Of a stretch of DNA of 64,000 nucleotides, positions 52,401 to 59,841 are shown in pieces. The position numbers and the translations under genes were made by a program. Within the stretch, counting starts at the first letter, position 1. The number at the start of each line of letters is the position of its first letter. The notes beneath the pieces are model-generated. The model was not told the origin of the DNA. It was given only the letters and a program-made list of their open reading frames with translations, and ran no database searches. Source of the stretch: Maniola hyperantus (lineage: Eukaryota; Arthropoda; Insecta; Lepidoptera; Nymphalidae); contig NC_048562.1 in NCBI RefSeq assembly GCF_902806685.2, positions 2,996,200 through 3,060,199 of the forward strand, written 5' to 3'.

Positions 52401-55400
52401 GAGGACGAATCTCAGTCATCTAAGCATATTTCGTAATGGCAACATTTCTCTTGCTCTCGGTTTAAGCATCAAATCTCAGCAATCTATTTTCGTCCTTATT
52501 CAAGCTATTAGGAAGGAGTAAAATGTAAAACTAATGAGATTTAACAAAATATTATAATATGAATAAATCCGTATATGAAAAAGATATTGCTATGCTAGGA
52601 GAGTCAGATTTAGAATAATATTAATAGTTGATTAAAAAGCAAATTCGTGACGTTTTTTCTTTTAATAATGACACGGTAATTTACACGGTATTCTTTTAGC
52701 TAATCCACCGTAATTTAATCTAGAAACACCGTAATTTTAACCCTTGAACACGGTAATTCTCGATTTACATATGGAAACACTGGTAATAACTTACCATCAT
52801 CAGATTTTATTATAGTTATGTAAGTTTGTGAAGGCAACAGCTGTTATATCAATTTTATTTTCCAGGTATGGCAATGGCGGAAGAATTCGACTTCGTATCA
52901 TACATATGCGCATACTGTGGCCATATGAACGCGGCCAGGAAACAAAGACCCACCGCGCCGCCACTCACGCCCGTACGCGCGTTGCCGCCCGCGCCACGTC
53001 GGCCTCTAGCAGGTAACTATCTGAATAACATGATATCGTATTTTTTGGAGTCGGTGCCAATGAGGTGCCAATATGGAGTCACAAAACAATATGAAGAGTA
53101 GATAGACGGTTCGTGCGGCTAATTGGCACCTGCTTCAAAAAATATTACTATAGAACTACAATAAGTCTTGTATACATAATATATTGGGTAATGAATTAAA
53201 TTATTTTTTACTTTTTAGTGTTTGTGGTTATTGAAGTCGGTTTTTCGTTTTTTTGTTTTATTTTTTAATTTACTTAGCAACACCACAAAGGACAGTATGA
53301 CACTTCACAAGATGGCGGCGTTAGTTCCGATTTTCGTCACGCACCAAAAGAGCCTTGTGAGGTACGGAACCCTAAAAACTCGTCTTATTTTGTTATAGGT
53401 GCCGGTGACGACTCTCTATCACCCAGCTCTGGTAGTGATAGTGAAGGAGAGAAAAATGATGACATCATTGAAAATGGCGGTAAGTGTGCTCAGCCTAGGA
53501 CCTTTCCTTAATGCCCTTTTTAGGGTTCCGTAGCCGAATGGCAAAAAACGGAACCCTTATAGATTCGTCATGTCTGTCTGTCTGTCTGTCTGGATGTATG
53601 TCACAGCCACTTTTTTCCGAAACTATAAGAGCTATACTGTTGAAACTTGGTAAGTAGATGTATTCTGTGAACCGCGTTAAGATTTTTACATAAAATTGAA
53701 AAAAAATACAATACATTTTGGGGTTCCCCATACTTCTCATCAAACCCATATGTGTGGGGTTATCTATGGATAGGTCTTCAAAAATGATATTGAGGTTTCT
53801 TATTTCATTTTTTTCTAAACTGAATAGTTGGCGCGAGAGACACTTTCAAAGTGGTAAAATGTGTGTCCCCCCCTGTAGGTACCTAACTTCTAAAATAAGA
53901 GAATGATAAAACTAAAAAAAATATATGATGTACATTACCATGAAAACTTCCACCGAAAATTGGTTTGAACGAGATCTAGTTAGTAGTTTTTGATTTATCG
54001 TGCAAAATGTCGATAAAATACGATTGTACTACGGAACCCTCAGTGCGCGAGTCTGATTCGCACTTGGCCGGTTTTTTTATTGAGGTACACGTTAGCCCTT
54101 GATTGCAATCTCACCTGGTGGTAAATGATGATGCAATCTAAGATGGAAGCGGGCTAACCAGGTTTTTACTAAACCCACCCCTTTGGTTCTACATGGCATC
54201 GTACCGGAACGCTAAATCGCATGGCGGCATGGTTTTGCCGGTAGCCACGGGGGAAGCCTCCCACCAGACCAGTAGAATACTTAATAGTAAAAAATAATTT
54301 TTTCTCAACAAATTTAAAAAAAAAGGTTAAAATGAGGGATAATGTTAGGAAAAATAGGAAGGTGAGATTTGTAGAGCCAAAAATGTATAACTACTACGGT
54401 AGAAGAATAAGCGCATATTTAGTTCCTAAAATATTTAATGCAATCGGTTGGGCTGGGGAGGATATCGATAGGCTCAGTGAGGGGGTCCTTAAGAAGAGGT
54501 TAAAGAAACACTTACTTAGGGACTCTCTAACTGACTATCATGCTTCTTAATTATTTATTTGTGTTTTTGTGTTTTCTTTGGTTATTTATTAGTAAGTTGT
54601 TAGAATACTCAATTGTGTTAGTTTATCTTTTAGTGAAGTAGGTAGGTTTAAATTAGTATGTAGTACAGTTTTTATTATAAGAATAGATATAGGTGTATGA
54701 ATAGCGTTAAGGAAATATAGTAGTAAGTTATGTACTTAGTATTAAGAGCGCCACCTCGCCAACAAACTGGCCCACCAGTTTGGCGAGATAGATATGTAGG
54801 AAACTTTGTAAAATTATTATGAATAAATAAATAAAAAAAAAAAAAAAAAAAAAAAGACTAGACCGGAAATTTAGAAATGATAAAATTCCAAATCCCTGCG
54901 GGAATCGAACCCGGGACTTCCCACTAATAAGACCACAGCTATCTCCACTGTGCCAGGGATGTTGTTAAAAACCAATCAAGTGCAAGTTGAAATTTTTTAA
55001 TTTGCATGGTGGCCATTTTGAATTTCGCCATCTTGGTTTTTTAATAAAACTGGCGAGCAAACGAGCAGCCGGGTCACCTGATGTTAAGTGACAACCGCCG
55101 CCCATGAAAATTTGCAGTACCAATGCGCTGCGGGCCTTTCAGGAATTTGTTGGTCCACCCCTTGAATAACCCCATGTTGTAATCTAGTGGGAACACCGCC
55201 GATGGGAGTTGGTTCCATAGTTTGCATGTGCGTGGAAAAAAGGATCTGGCACAACGGGCGGTCGAAGGGCCACTCAGGGGGCGAGGGTGGAATTGTTTGC
55301 CGTGGCGTGTGGTGCGGTTATAGAAAAAGGAGGTTTCAATTTCAGAACACTCCCCATTATAGAGACGATAGAACACGCATTTTGTTCGTTAGAGAGATTT

Positions 55401-55542
55401 GACTCCTTTGAGAAAATGATTATTATTTTGATAATTTTGTGTATGTTACCAAAATCAATTTAATTTTTCAGTCCAGCCCAATCGTCCCCCCACTCCTCCG
55501 GAGGGAGAACCCAAGACCGACGAAGAGAAAAAAGAAGACTGA
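41110..55542 (+). CDS. Lnpk: Lunapark, ER three-way-junction protein
   Basis: Nine exons give 350 residues: 41110-41136, 45956-46191, 48378-48510, 50175-50280, 50767-50888, 51591-51720, 52866-53012, 53399-53479, 55472-55542. Lunapark sits in the ER membrane and stabilises tubule junctions, acting against atlastin. Seen here: MGLIISRFR, with Gly2 as the expected myristoylation site; a short amphipathic stretch 16-38; membrane segment 42-65; a second about 75-95; a charged coiled coil 103-130 (RAKLRKMREEKKK); a proline/serine-rich linker; and a zinc finger C244-x2-C247, C266-x2-C269. HMNAARK right after the finger is the local form of the LNPARK motif that names the family. The acidic tail ends EEKKED. 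Length is slightly below the vertebrate protein. Odd: the 3' part of exon 2 is tandemly repeated in intron 2 (see 46192-48156). Confidence 0.95.
41424..41530 (-). mobile_element. D1 fragment
   Basis: TTATAAATGCGAAAATGTG to TTCCCACGGAATTTTTAAA, with an inner deletion. Confidence 0.6.
41672..41880 (-). mobile_element. D2 copy
   Basis: TATATAAAAGGAAAAGGTG, a (TGAC)n run, to GTAGTCCACGCGAACGAA. Confidence 0.7.
41973..42167. repeat. foldback family F, complete copy
   Basis: Outer arms ATACGCGGCAGAAAGTAATG and complement; inner arms good. Confidence 0.75.
42278..42412. repeat. foldback element, single copy
   Basis: Arms of about 45 bp start TATAGTCGACGCATTTTAAA; the centre holds CACTTACAGGTCGTAGGTAA. 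Confidence 0.7.
42497..42650 (+). mobile_element. SINE-A copy, 3'-truncated
   Basis: Head and first third of the body, cut after CATCGTGAGGAAAC. Confidence 0.7.
42908..43034. repeat. foldback family I, copy 4
   Basis: CAATCGGGGAGGGAACGTCC ... CCCGATTGCCATCTCAACC. The left arm is short. Confidence 0.6.
43068..43275 (-). mobile_element. D1 copy
   Basis: CTTATTATAAATGCGAAAG to ACGAAGTCGCGGGCATCA. Confidence 0.7.
43291..43668 (+). mobile_element. A-rich retroposon with 15-bp TSD
   Basis: The 15 bp ACCCGTATACCTATA flanks the insert (43276-43290 and 43669-43683). The insert ends in a 13-A tail after CCGCCATGTCGGAGGAAAA and GGGAGGAACACATT, a sequence type found at LINE 3' ends. Its left half is almost pure A with some G, and this creates a meaningless phenylalanine-rich frame on the minus strand. 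Confidence 0.75.
44062..44330 (+). mobile_element. D2 copy followed by a reverse D1 piece
   Basis: D2 runs 44062-44232 (small deletion after GTGGACTA). The D1 piece from about 44243 reads AATATAATAAATGCGAAAG. Confidence 0.6.
44546..44800 (-). mobile_element. two D2 pieces, head to head
   Basis: A short forward piece (GCTTATGCTCGCGACTTCG) meets a reverse copy (GCTGACTGACTGACTGATC to GGACGAAGTCGCGGG). Confidence 0.6.
44809..44990. repeat. foldback family F, complete copy
   Basis: Outer arms CAGTACGCGGCAGAAAG and complement; one of the best preserved. Confidence 0.8.
45242..45460 (+). mobile_element. D2 copy
   Basis: AGCTTATGCTCGCGAGTTTG to GATCAGTCAGTCAGC. Confidence 0.7.
45476..45690 (+). 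mobile_element. SINE-A copy, diverged and 3'-truncated
   Basis: Head GATAGCTGAGTGATTAAGAT and B box GGTTCGATCCCGA; stops near CTTGGTCAGC. Confidence 0.65.
45697..45868 (-). mobile_element. SINE-C copy
   Basis: Reverse copy ending about 90 bp before lunapark exon 2. Confidence 0.7.
46192..48156 (+). repeat. twelve tandem copies of the lunapark exon 2 tail with its donor
   Basis: Units span ACGCGTCAT to CCAGTGCT, then GTGAGTATGT...CATCTAG. Exon-like parts: 46215-46358, 46382-46525, 46549-46680, 46704-46835, 46859-46990, 47014-47157, 47181-47312, 47336-47479, 47503-47646, 47670-47813, 47837-47980, 48002-48133. Seven are 144 nt and five 132 nt (in-frame loss of 12 nt). All are open in the exon 2 frame, and each would add 48 or 44 residues covering membrane segment 1 and part of segment 2. 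All keep GTGAGT and a TAG at the upstream border. Spacers are 23 nt (21 once), too short for an intron between neighbours. Copies are almost identical; the first and last differ most. This reads as a young tandem expansion. Splicing use is unknown. Confidence 0.95.
48157..48366 (+). mobile_element. D1 copy abutting lunapark exon 3
   Basis: ATGATGCCTGCTGCTTCG to TTATAATATTAGTATGGA. Its end is about 11 nt before the exon 3 acceptor TTTGTTCCAG. Confidence 0.75.
48550..48720 (-). mobile_element. perfect palindrome joined to an RTE-like LINE tail
   Basis: GATGATGCTTCGAGTGGTTG and its complement form a hairpin at 48550-48612. It is followed by the reversed LINE tail and AATAGACATCCACTGCTGG. The palindrome was probably built from the LINE's own (TGA)n tail region. 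Confidence 0.6.
48771..49072 (+). repeat. 70-bp tandem repeat in lunapark intron 3
   Basis: TAGACATTCCGGGAATTGG starts at 48841, 48911, 48981 and 49051, exactly 70 bp apart. The units from 48841 to 49050 are identical. A diverged unit of the same length precedes them (48771-48840), and a broken one follows. Confidence 0.9.
49318..49485 (-). repeat. GCGGCAATAGAAATA element, reverse
   Basis: Starts TATGGTTCCGTACCCGAAGG, has a (TGTC)n stretch, and ends TATTTCTGTTGCCGCTATAAC. Confidence 0.5.
49495..50112 (-). mobile_element. D1 copy with a nested element B
   Basis: D1 in reverse is split at GGCTACTTTTT by a reverse element B at 49628-50025. The duplicated GGCTACTTTTTA / GGCTGCTTTTTATCC marks the junctions. 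Confidence 0.7.
50297..50430 (-). mobile_element. D2 fragment
   Basis: ACTGAAAGCTGACTGACTG to AAGAAAGGATTTTAGAAAAT. Confidence 0.6.
50495..50704 (-). mobile_element. D1 copy
   Basis: TGTCATAGTGTGTTTGTTTG to CACGCGGACGAAGTTAAGGG, ending about 60 nt before exon 5. Confidence 0.7.
51300..51545 (+). repeat. element J copy
   Basis: Lacks the CCCGCCCCGG start. Matches 28840-29045, including GTAGTTTAAAAGATCTACGC. Confidence 0.6.
51546..51582. repeat. (GACTTT)n run next to exon 6
   Basis: Reverse of the AAAGTC start seen at 18373. It lies within 10 nt of the acceptor ATTTTCAG. Confidence 0.6.
51738..51903. repeat. foldback family M, copy 3
   Basis: Begins about 17 nt after the exon 6 donor, with arms as in 12046-12218. 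Confidence 0.7.
51951..51964 (+). repeat. poly(G) run
   Basis: About 13 G in a GC-rich patch. Such runs often mislead base calling. Confidence 0.6.
52010..52228. repeat. foldback family G, one-armed copy
   Basis: Centre CAGCCAGCGCTCCAAGCGG and right arm CGAATTCTAGCAACG are present; the left arm is lost. Confidence 0.6.
52260..52782. mobile_element. hAT-type non-autonomous element, 523 bp, with 8-bp TSD
   Basis: Ends CAGTGTTTCCAT / ATGGAAACACTG; TSD GTAATAAC at 52252-52259 and 52783-52790. Short CACGGTAATT motifs repeat near both ends in both orientations, like transposase-binding subterminal repeats. There is no transposase frame. Confidence 0.85.
53046..53375. repeat. worn foldback arm plus family K piece
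   Basis: 53046-53250 matches the right half of 34028-34333. 53278-53375 holds GGCGGCGTTAGTTCCGATTT and AGAGCCTTGTGAGG of family K. It stops about 20 nt before exon 8. Confidence 0.55.
53519..54079 (-). mobile_element. element B, divergent long subfamily
   Basis: Reverse copy. The right end GCACTTGGCCGGTTTTTT is complete. Same body as 8930-9368, so these two define the long form (about 560 bp). Confidence 0.7.
54082..54965 (-). mobile_element. SINE-E with tRNA-like head, split by a LINE
   Basis: The tRNA-like head is at 54897-54965 on the minus strand. ATCCCTG and CAGGGAT would pair as an acceptor stem, and GGTTCGATTCCCG is the B box. The body is at 54082-54276. Between them lies the LINE listed next. 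Confidence 0.7.
54277..54855 (+). mobile_element. 5'-truncated LINE with poly(A) tail
   Basis: 54332-54550 encodes 72 residues containing MYNYYGRRISAYLVPKIFN and LKKRLKKHLLRDSL. This is the usual C-terminal end of CR1/Jockey-like reverse-transcriptase proteins. It is followed by a 3' UTR and over 20 A (about 54833-54855). A 6-7 bp GAC.AG duplication at the borders fits a short TSD. Confidence 0.65.
55020..55390 (-). mobile_element. 5'-truncated LINE, C-terminus of reverse transcriptase
   Basis: Minus-strand 55376-55074 encodes 100 residues, including FYNRTTRHGKQFHPRPL and FFPRTCKLWNQLPSAVFP. These are hallmark C-terminal blocks of Jockey/CR1-type LINE proteins. A short 3' end follows (GTGACCCGGCTGCTCG and TTTATTAAAAA). 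It sits in intron 8 of lunapark, antisense to the gene. Confidence 0.75.
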
Positions 55543-55619
55543 CCTGAAACTTGTTATTTATTACAATAGAACTGCGCTTGTGTACTGGTCCCGTCCGAAT
55601 CCTAGAAAATACGGATAGA

Positions 55620-56350
55620 GAAAATGGCTTTGAAGTTAGTATAGCGCTATCTTTGTCACGTAATTCCAAACAAATGATAGAGACAAAAATCTTAGGCGTT
55701 AACTATTTTGAGGCACCAACCAATCACAAACATGTTTGCAAAAAACATTCGTAATTCACTTCAAAAACATAGTTTGTTCGAATAAACAATTCTCGGATTC
55801 GGATCGGATGCAGTGCGTAAGGGCGTTTGTGCACTTATCCATGATTTTACGGATCTGTGAAAAAAATACGAATCGAATGTACATATTTGTATGACGGCCA
55901 CTTCGATGAATCACGGATACGAACTGAATTCGAATACGAATATATCCGTATTCGGTTCGTAATTTGTGTTCTTTATGTAGGCAAAAAACGGATGGCCATG
56001 TTTTTGCTTACATAAAAACACGAATAGGAACCGAATACGGATGAGTGCACAAATGCTCTATAGAGCCTACCAGTTATACTCTATCCACTGAGAGAAGTTA
56101 GTATAGGGCTCTCTGTTACGTAATTCCATACAAATGTCATATTGGGCGTTAAACATTTTGAGGCACCAATCATAAACGAAACTGTTTTCGAATTGAATTT
56201 CGAATGTTTTTTGAAAACATGTTTGTGATTGGTTGCCCACTCGATTTCGAGTGGGCAACCAATCACAAACAATTACAAAAATTCGGTTGGCGTTAACCAT
56301 TTGGTTAACGCCAACCGAATTTTTGTCTATGTCATTAATTATGGCGTTAC
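55620..56350. repeat. complex of direct and inverted repeats after lunapark
   Basis: A block (GAAGTTAGTATAG...GAGGCACCAA) appears at about 55633-55750 and 56093-56215. Between them is a foldback (GTGCACTTATCC / GGATGAGTGCAC, 55815-56060). After them come two near-perfect palindromes, GATTGGTTGCCCACTCGA... (56220-56270) and AATTCGGTTGGCGTTAACC... (56278-56324). The 3' UTR of lunapark probably runs into this. Confidence 0.6.
55781..55786 (+). terminator. possible lunapark polyadenylation signal
   Basis: AATAAA, 239 nt after the stop codon. It is the first in the right strand. Confidence 0.4.
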
Positions 56351-56419
56351 GTAACAGGAAAATAATACGGTATTTGACAACTAGTCAAATCAGTAACTTT
56401 TTATCAAACGTCAAAACGC

Positions 56420-56585
56420 GCGCTTACAGTGCTACAAGACTCTCTTGGCACTTGAATGACATTGACAGGAGGACGCTGTTGGAGAACAAAGGCTTAGAAT
56501 GTTCAAACAATAACAAAGGGGACACTTGGCGGCAACGTTAGTTCCGATTTTCGCCACGCGCGAAGATAGCCTTGTCGCACTGTAG
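56420..56585. repeat. foldback family K, copy 2
   Basis: CAGTGCTACAAGACTCTCTT ... AGCCTTGTCGCACTGTAG, in opposite orientation to 10481-10632. Confidence 0.7.
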
Positions 56586-56649
56586 TATGCGATATTCTAT
56601 GAAATACTGGAATGTGACGTTACATCATAATAACGTACCTTTTTAGTTT

Positions 56650-56995
56650 AATCCATGCTAATATTATAAATGCGAAAGTGTGTCCGTCTGTCTGTCTGCT
56701 AGCTTTTCACGGCCCGTCCGTTCAACCGATTTTGACGAAATTTGGTACAGAGATAGTTTGCATCCCGGGAAAGGACATAGGCTGCTTTTTATCGCGGAAA
56801 ATAAAACCCTCTAACAAATAAACCTGGAATAGCGGTGGAATAGTTATACTCTGTTTTGTCTTTTGCCTTCAAATGTCAAATTACTGATGACAGAGAAAGA
56901 CAAAACAGAGTATAACTATTCCACCGCTATTCCAGGTTTATTTGTTAGAGGGAAAGAGTTCCCACGCGGACGAAGTCGCGGGCATCATCTAGTCG
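56650..56995 (-). mobile_element. D1 copy split by a hairpin element
   Basis: D1 in reverse (TTATAAATGCGAAAGTGTG to GCGGACGAAGTCGCGGGC) is broken at AAAATAAAA by 56807-56952. Confidence 0.7.
56807..56952. mobile_element. hairpin MITE with 57-bp perfect arms
   Basis: 146 bp. The arms start CCCTCTAACAAATAAACCTG and match without a mismatch for 57 bp. The loop is about 30 nt. The lack of divergence marks a recent insertion. Confidence 0.85.
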
Positions 56996-57382
56996 ATAAT
57001 AATTTAAAATTGTTATTACACTTAAAACTAACAAAGGACGTGGATTTTACGTATTCTGGAAGACCCTCTATTTAATAATCACTGAGAAATAATTTATTTT
57101 TGATGTAGTCAAATACCCAATTTCTCTCAATGGATAGACTATAGTTAAATAATAATAATAATTAAATTATTTAAAAAAAAAAAACGTTACGACGAACATC
57201 TTAATATGGGATAGATAATTATGTATAAATACATAAAAAAAGATTTAATTACAATTTGGATGTATTTTGTTTTCATAATGTAATTTTCCAATTTATTAGA
57301 GCAATAACATTTCAGGGTTGAATATGAAAAAAAAATCATGACTATAAAATTATGGATTTGCATTACAATGAACTATTAATGC

Positions 57383-57686
57383 ATGTCTGAGAGTTCTCCA
57401 TAATGTTCTCAAAGGTGTGTGAAGCCTGCCAATCCGCACTTAGCCAGCGTGGTGCTCAGGGTGAGATCTATAAAGCGCACTCTGTCTTTGTTTAGACCTA
57501 AGCTACAAGTATATCTCTCACATAAATCTATCTCGTTTTAATTCAATCTTAAGTTTTAGCAAAGTCAAAGTGCACTCTATAGATCTCAGCTAAAACTATG
57601 GCTAAAACTCTTCTCACTCTGAAAGTAGACCCGTGCTCTGTAGTGAGCCGACGAAGGGTTGATCATGATAATGATGATAATGAAAT
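57383..57686 (+). mobile_element. SINE-A copy, 5'-truncated, with nested foldback
   Basis: SINE-A sequence at 57383-57455 and 57590-57686. Between them is a foldback with GAGATCTATA(A/G)AG.GCAC arms and a family S centre (ATCTCTCACATAAATCTATC). Confidence 0.7.
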
Positions 57687-57699
57687 GTATAGCGCATAA

Positions 57700-58984
57700 T
57701 TGAGTAGGCTCCTGCGGCAGTGGAGCGGGAAAGAAAAAAAATATTTAAACTAATGCTCGGGCCACATTGACGTTACAATGCCCCACAACCGTATCCGTAT
57801 TTTCACGGACTGGAATCGGATGAGTGCGTAACCGCTCTAACGCCAAACGACAATGTGAATGCTGTTGTCAAATTATCGCGTTAGATCGTGGCTATACCTA
57901 CGGTCAACGGCCATTAACGCGTTTATCAACGGCATTACCCGTTAATGTAGCCGGAGCATGATAAATGAAATGAACAATGATACCATGCTTAAAAACATTC
58001 GCTTTAATATAAAGTGTTCATATTATAAGAAAAATGGCGAACGGAAACATGTTTATTGGTATAGTTCTTGCATTTCACGAAGGCCACTGACTCATGCTTG
58101 TGTTTAACTCGTATCGGTATACGTAAGGTACACTAAATGTGTGCGTTTGCGAGCGCTTGCTCGCGACTGATTGGTCCGATATGCACGCACTCTTACGCAA
58201 TGACCATGTAAACGACGTTACCACAAGTAAAGTTCACTCGCCTTCGTGAATTGCAAGAACTGTAATTAGGGTTGACGGTCATAGGATTTTTTGTATAATA
58301 AAACATTTATTACGAATTTTAATTGGGTGTTAAAATTTAGTTAATATTGTTTTATAAGAGTTTCTGCTTTATATTATAAAGTGACTCTTTATTTTTTTTC
58401 ATTGCAAATATCAGGGCCTGGGCTTACAAGGCCCCCGAACGAAAGGGGCCTTAATTTTACTAGTAAAGTGTTTTGTTCCTATTCATACCTAGTACCTACT
58501 ACTTCGGATTGTTAAATAAATTATAATCAAACTTAATTAAATAGGAAACGTAATTTTATGCATGATTACATAAATATCGCCTCCATAGGAATTTAGGATA
58601 CTATATCTTGTGGATGTAATCCCCAAATTAATGACGTACTAAAGCTTAAAAATGATATTTTTAAATCTTAGTTTGTTACTTGCTTACCCCTAAAAACTTA
58701 TCTGGCGGGTAACCTCAAATCCTATTTGGGAAATAAAGAATTCCCACAGAATTAAAAAAACCTAAATATACGCGGAAGAAGCTGCGAGATAAAGCCAGTA
58801 CTATTTAGAAAATCACATCATTAATTAGTCGTCACTTCCTAATGAGTACTAATTGTTTGTGAGGACCTTAAGGTTTCTTAACTTAAGGCCCTTTACAATG
58901 GAAAATAATGTGAAACTCCAACCATATCATTATTAAAGGCACCTATAACTTGGGGGCCTTTTAAGCCTAGGTCGGATATTTCTA
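57700..58984. other. no gene seen
   Basis: Unique AT-rich DNA, apart from the repeat at 58155-58265 (see 11290-11460), a short CCGTATCCGTATTTTCACGG piece near 57790 and a worn D1 scrap near 58735-58800. Confidence 0.45.
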
Positions 58985-59322
58985 TAAGACCTTGTCTAGA
59001 AGGAGCGAATTCGCCGCGAAACGTTTCGCGAGATACTAGGCGCCATTACATCGCGCCCACAAGCATCGCGCGAATTCAAAATACGCGCGTAAATCGCGTG
59101 CACTACGCCAGACTCGACTCGCGCGCTTAACACTAGGGACGCCTTGTTGCGCCCAGTTAACGCGCAAACTCCAGAGCGAATGCACGTATCCAGGAAAATG
59201 GAGCGCCAAAATTTCGCCCAAATGCTCGCGCGTAGGTACGCTCTTTCTGGGCAAAACGGTCGCGCGTGATACGCACGAGAGAATCGCGGCGAATACGCTC
59301 CTTCTGGACAAGCTCTAATGGC
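58985..59322. repeat. GC-rich foldback element, about 340 bp
   Basis: Arms CTTGTCTAGAAGGAGCGAAT + CGCCGCGA and the complement at the right end. CpG-rich inside; the overlapping minus-strand frames are by-products. Confidence 0.65.
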
Positions 59323-59821
59323 GTATTTGTACAATGGAACTGGATTATTGAAACAAATGTCTAACCCAATTTTGATACTCGTATTAATAATGGTTGTTTT
59401 TGGGAAGGAGGAGGTTTGTTTAAGGTTTTGATGGAACTAGCTTAACATACCTAATTTGTTTAATCGTGCACTGACTATTTATGCATAATTTAACTAGAAT
59501 TAACAAAAAAATGCAGAAACTTGCACCATCATTCGCTCTTTATAAGAACTTAATATAATATTTTATAAGGATTTTAAGCATACTTTGTCAATTTCAACAA
59601 ATTTTATTCTGGCATTATTTAGTTTCTTAAGATTGCTCCGAAACGGGCGGTGCATCTTCGCTGCATTTTTTTTATTAATTCAATAATATAATAATATAGC
59701 CTATAAACTAATTTATTCAAGTTATTATAAGTTGTTTCGAATCTTCCCTAGGTCTAGTTTAGATTTAAAGAAAATTATTTTACTTACAATGTTTCACGGC
59801 CGGCGACTTAATTTAATTTTT

Positions 59822-59831
59822 TTTATTTATT
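59822..59831 (-). terminator. polyadenylation signals of the minus-strand gene
   Basis: Two overlapping minus-strand AATAAA motifs, 11-20 nt after the TAG at 59842. Confidence 0.45.
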
Positions 59832-59841
59832 TACAATCACA

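Noticed and set aside
58996..59334. Two overlapping minus-strand frames of about 100 residues
   Set aside because: They lie wholly inside a GC-rich foldback with inverted ends and have no recognisable motif.
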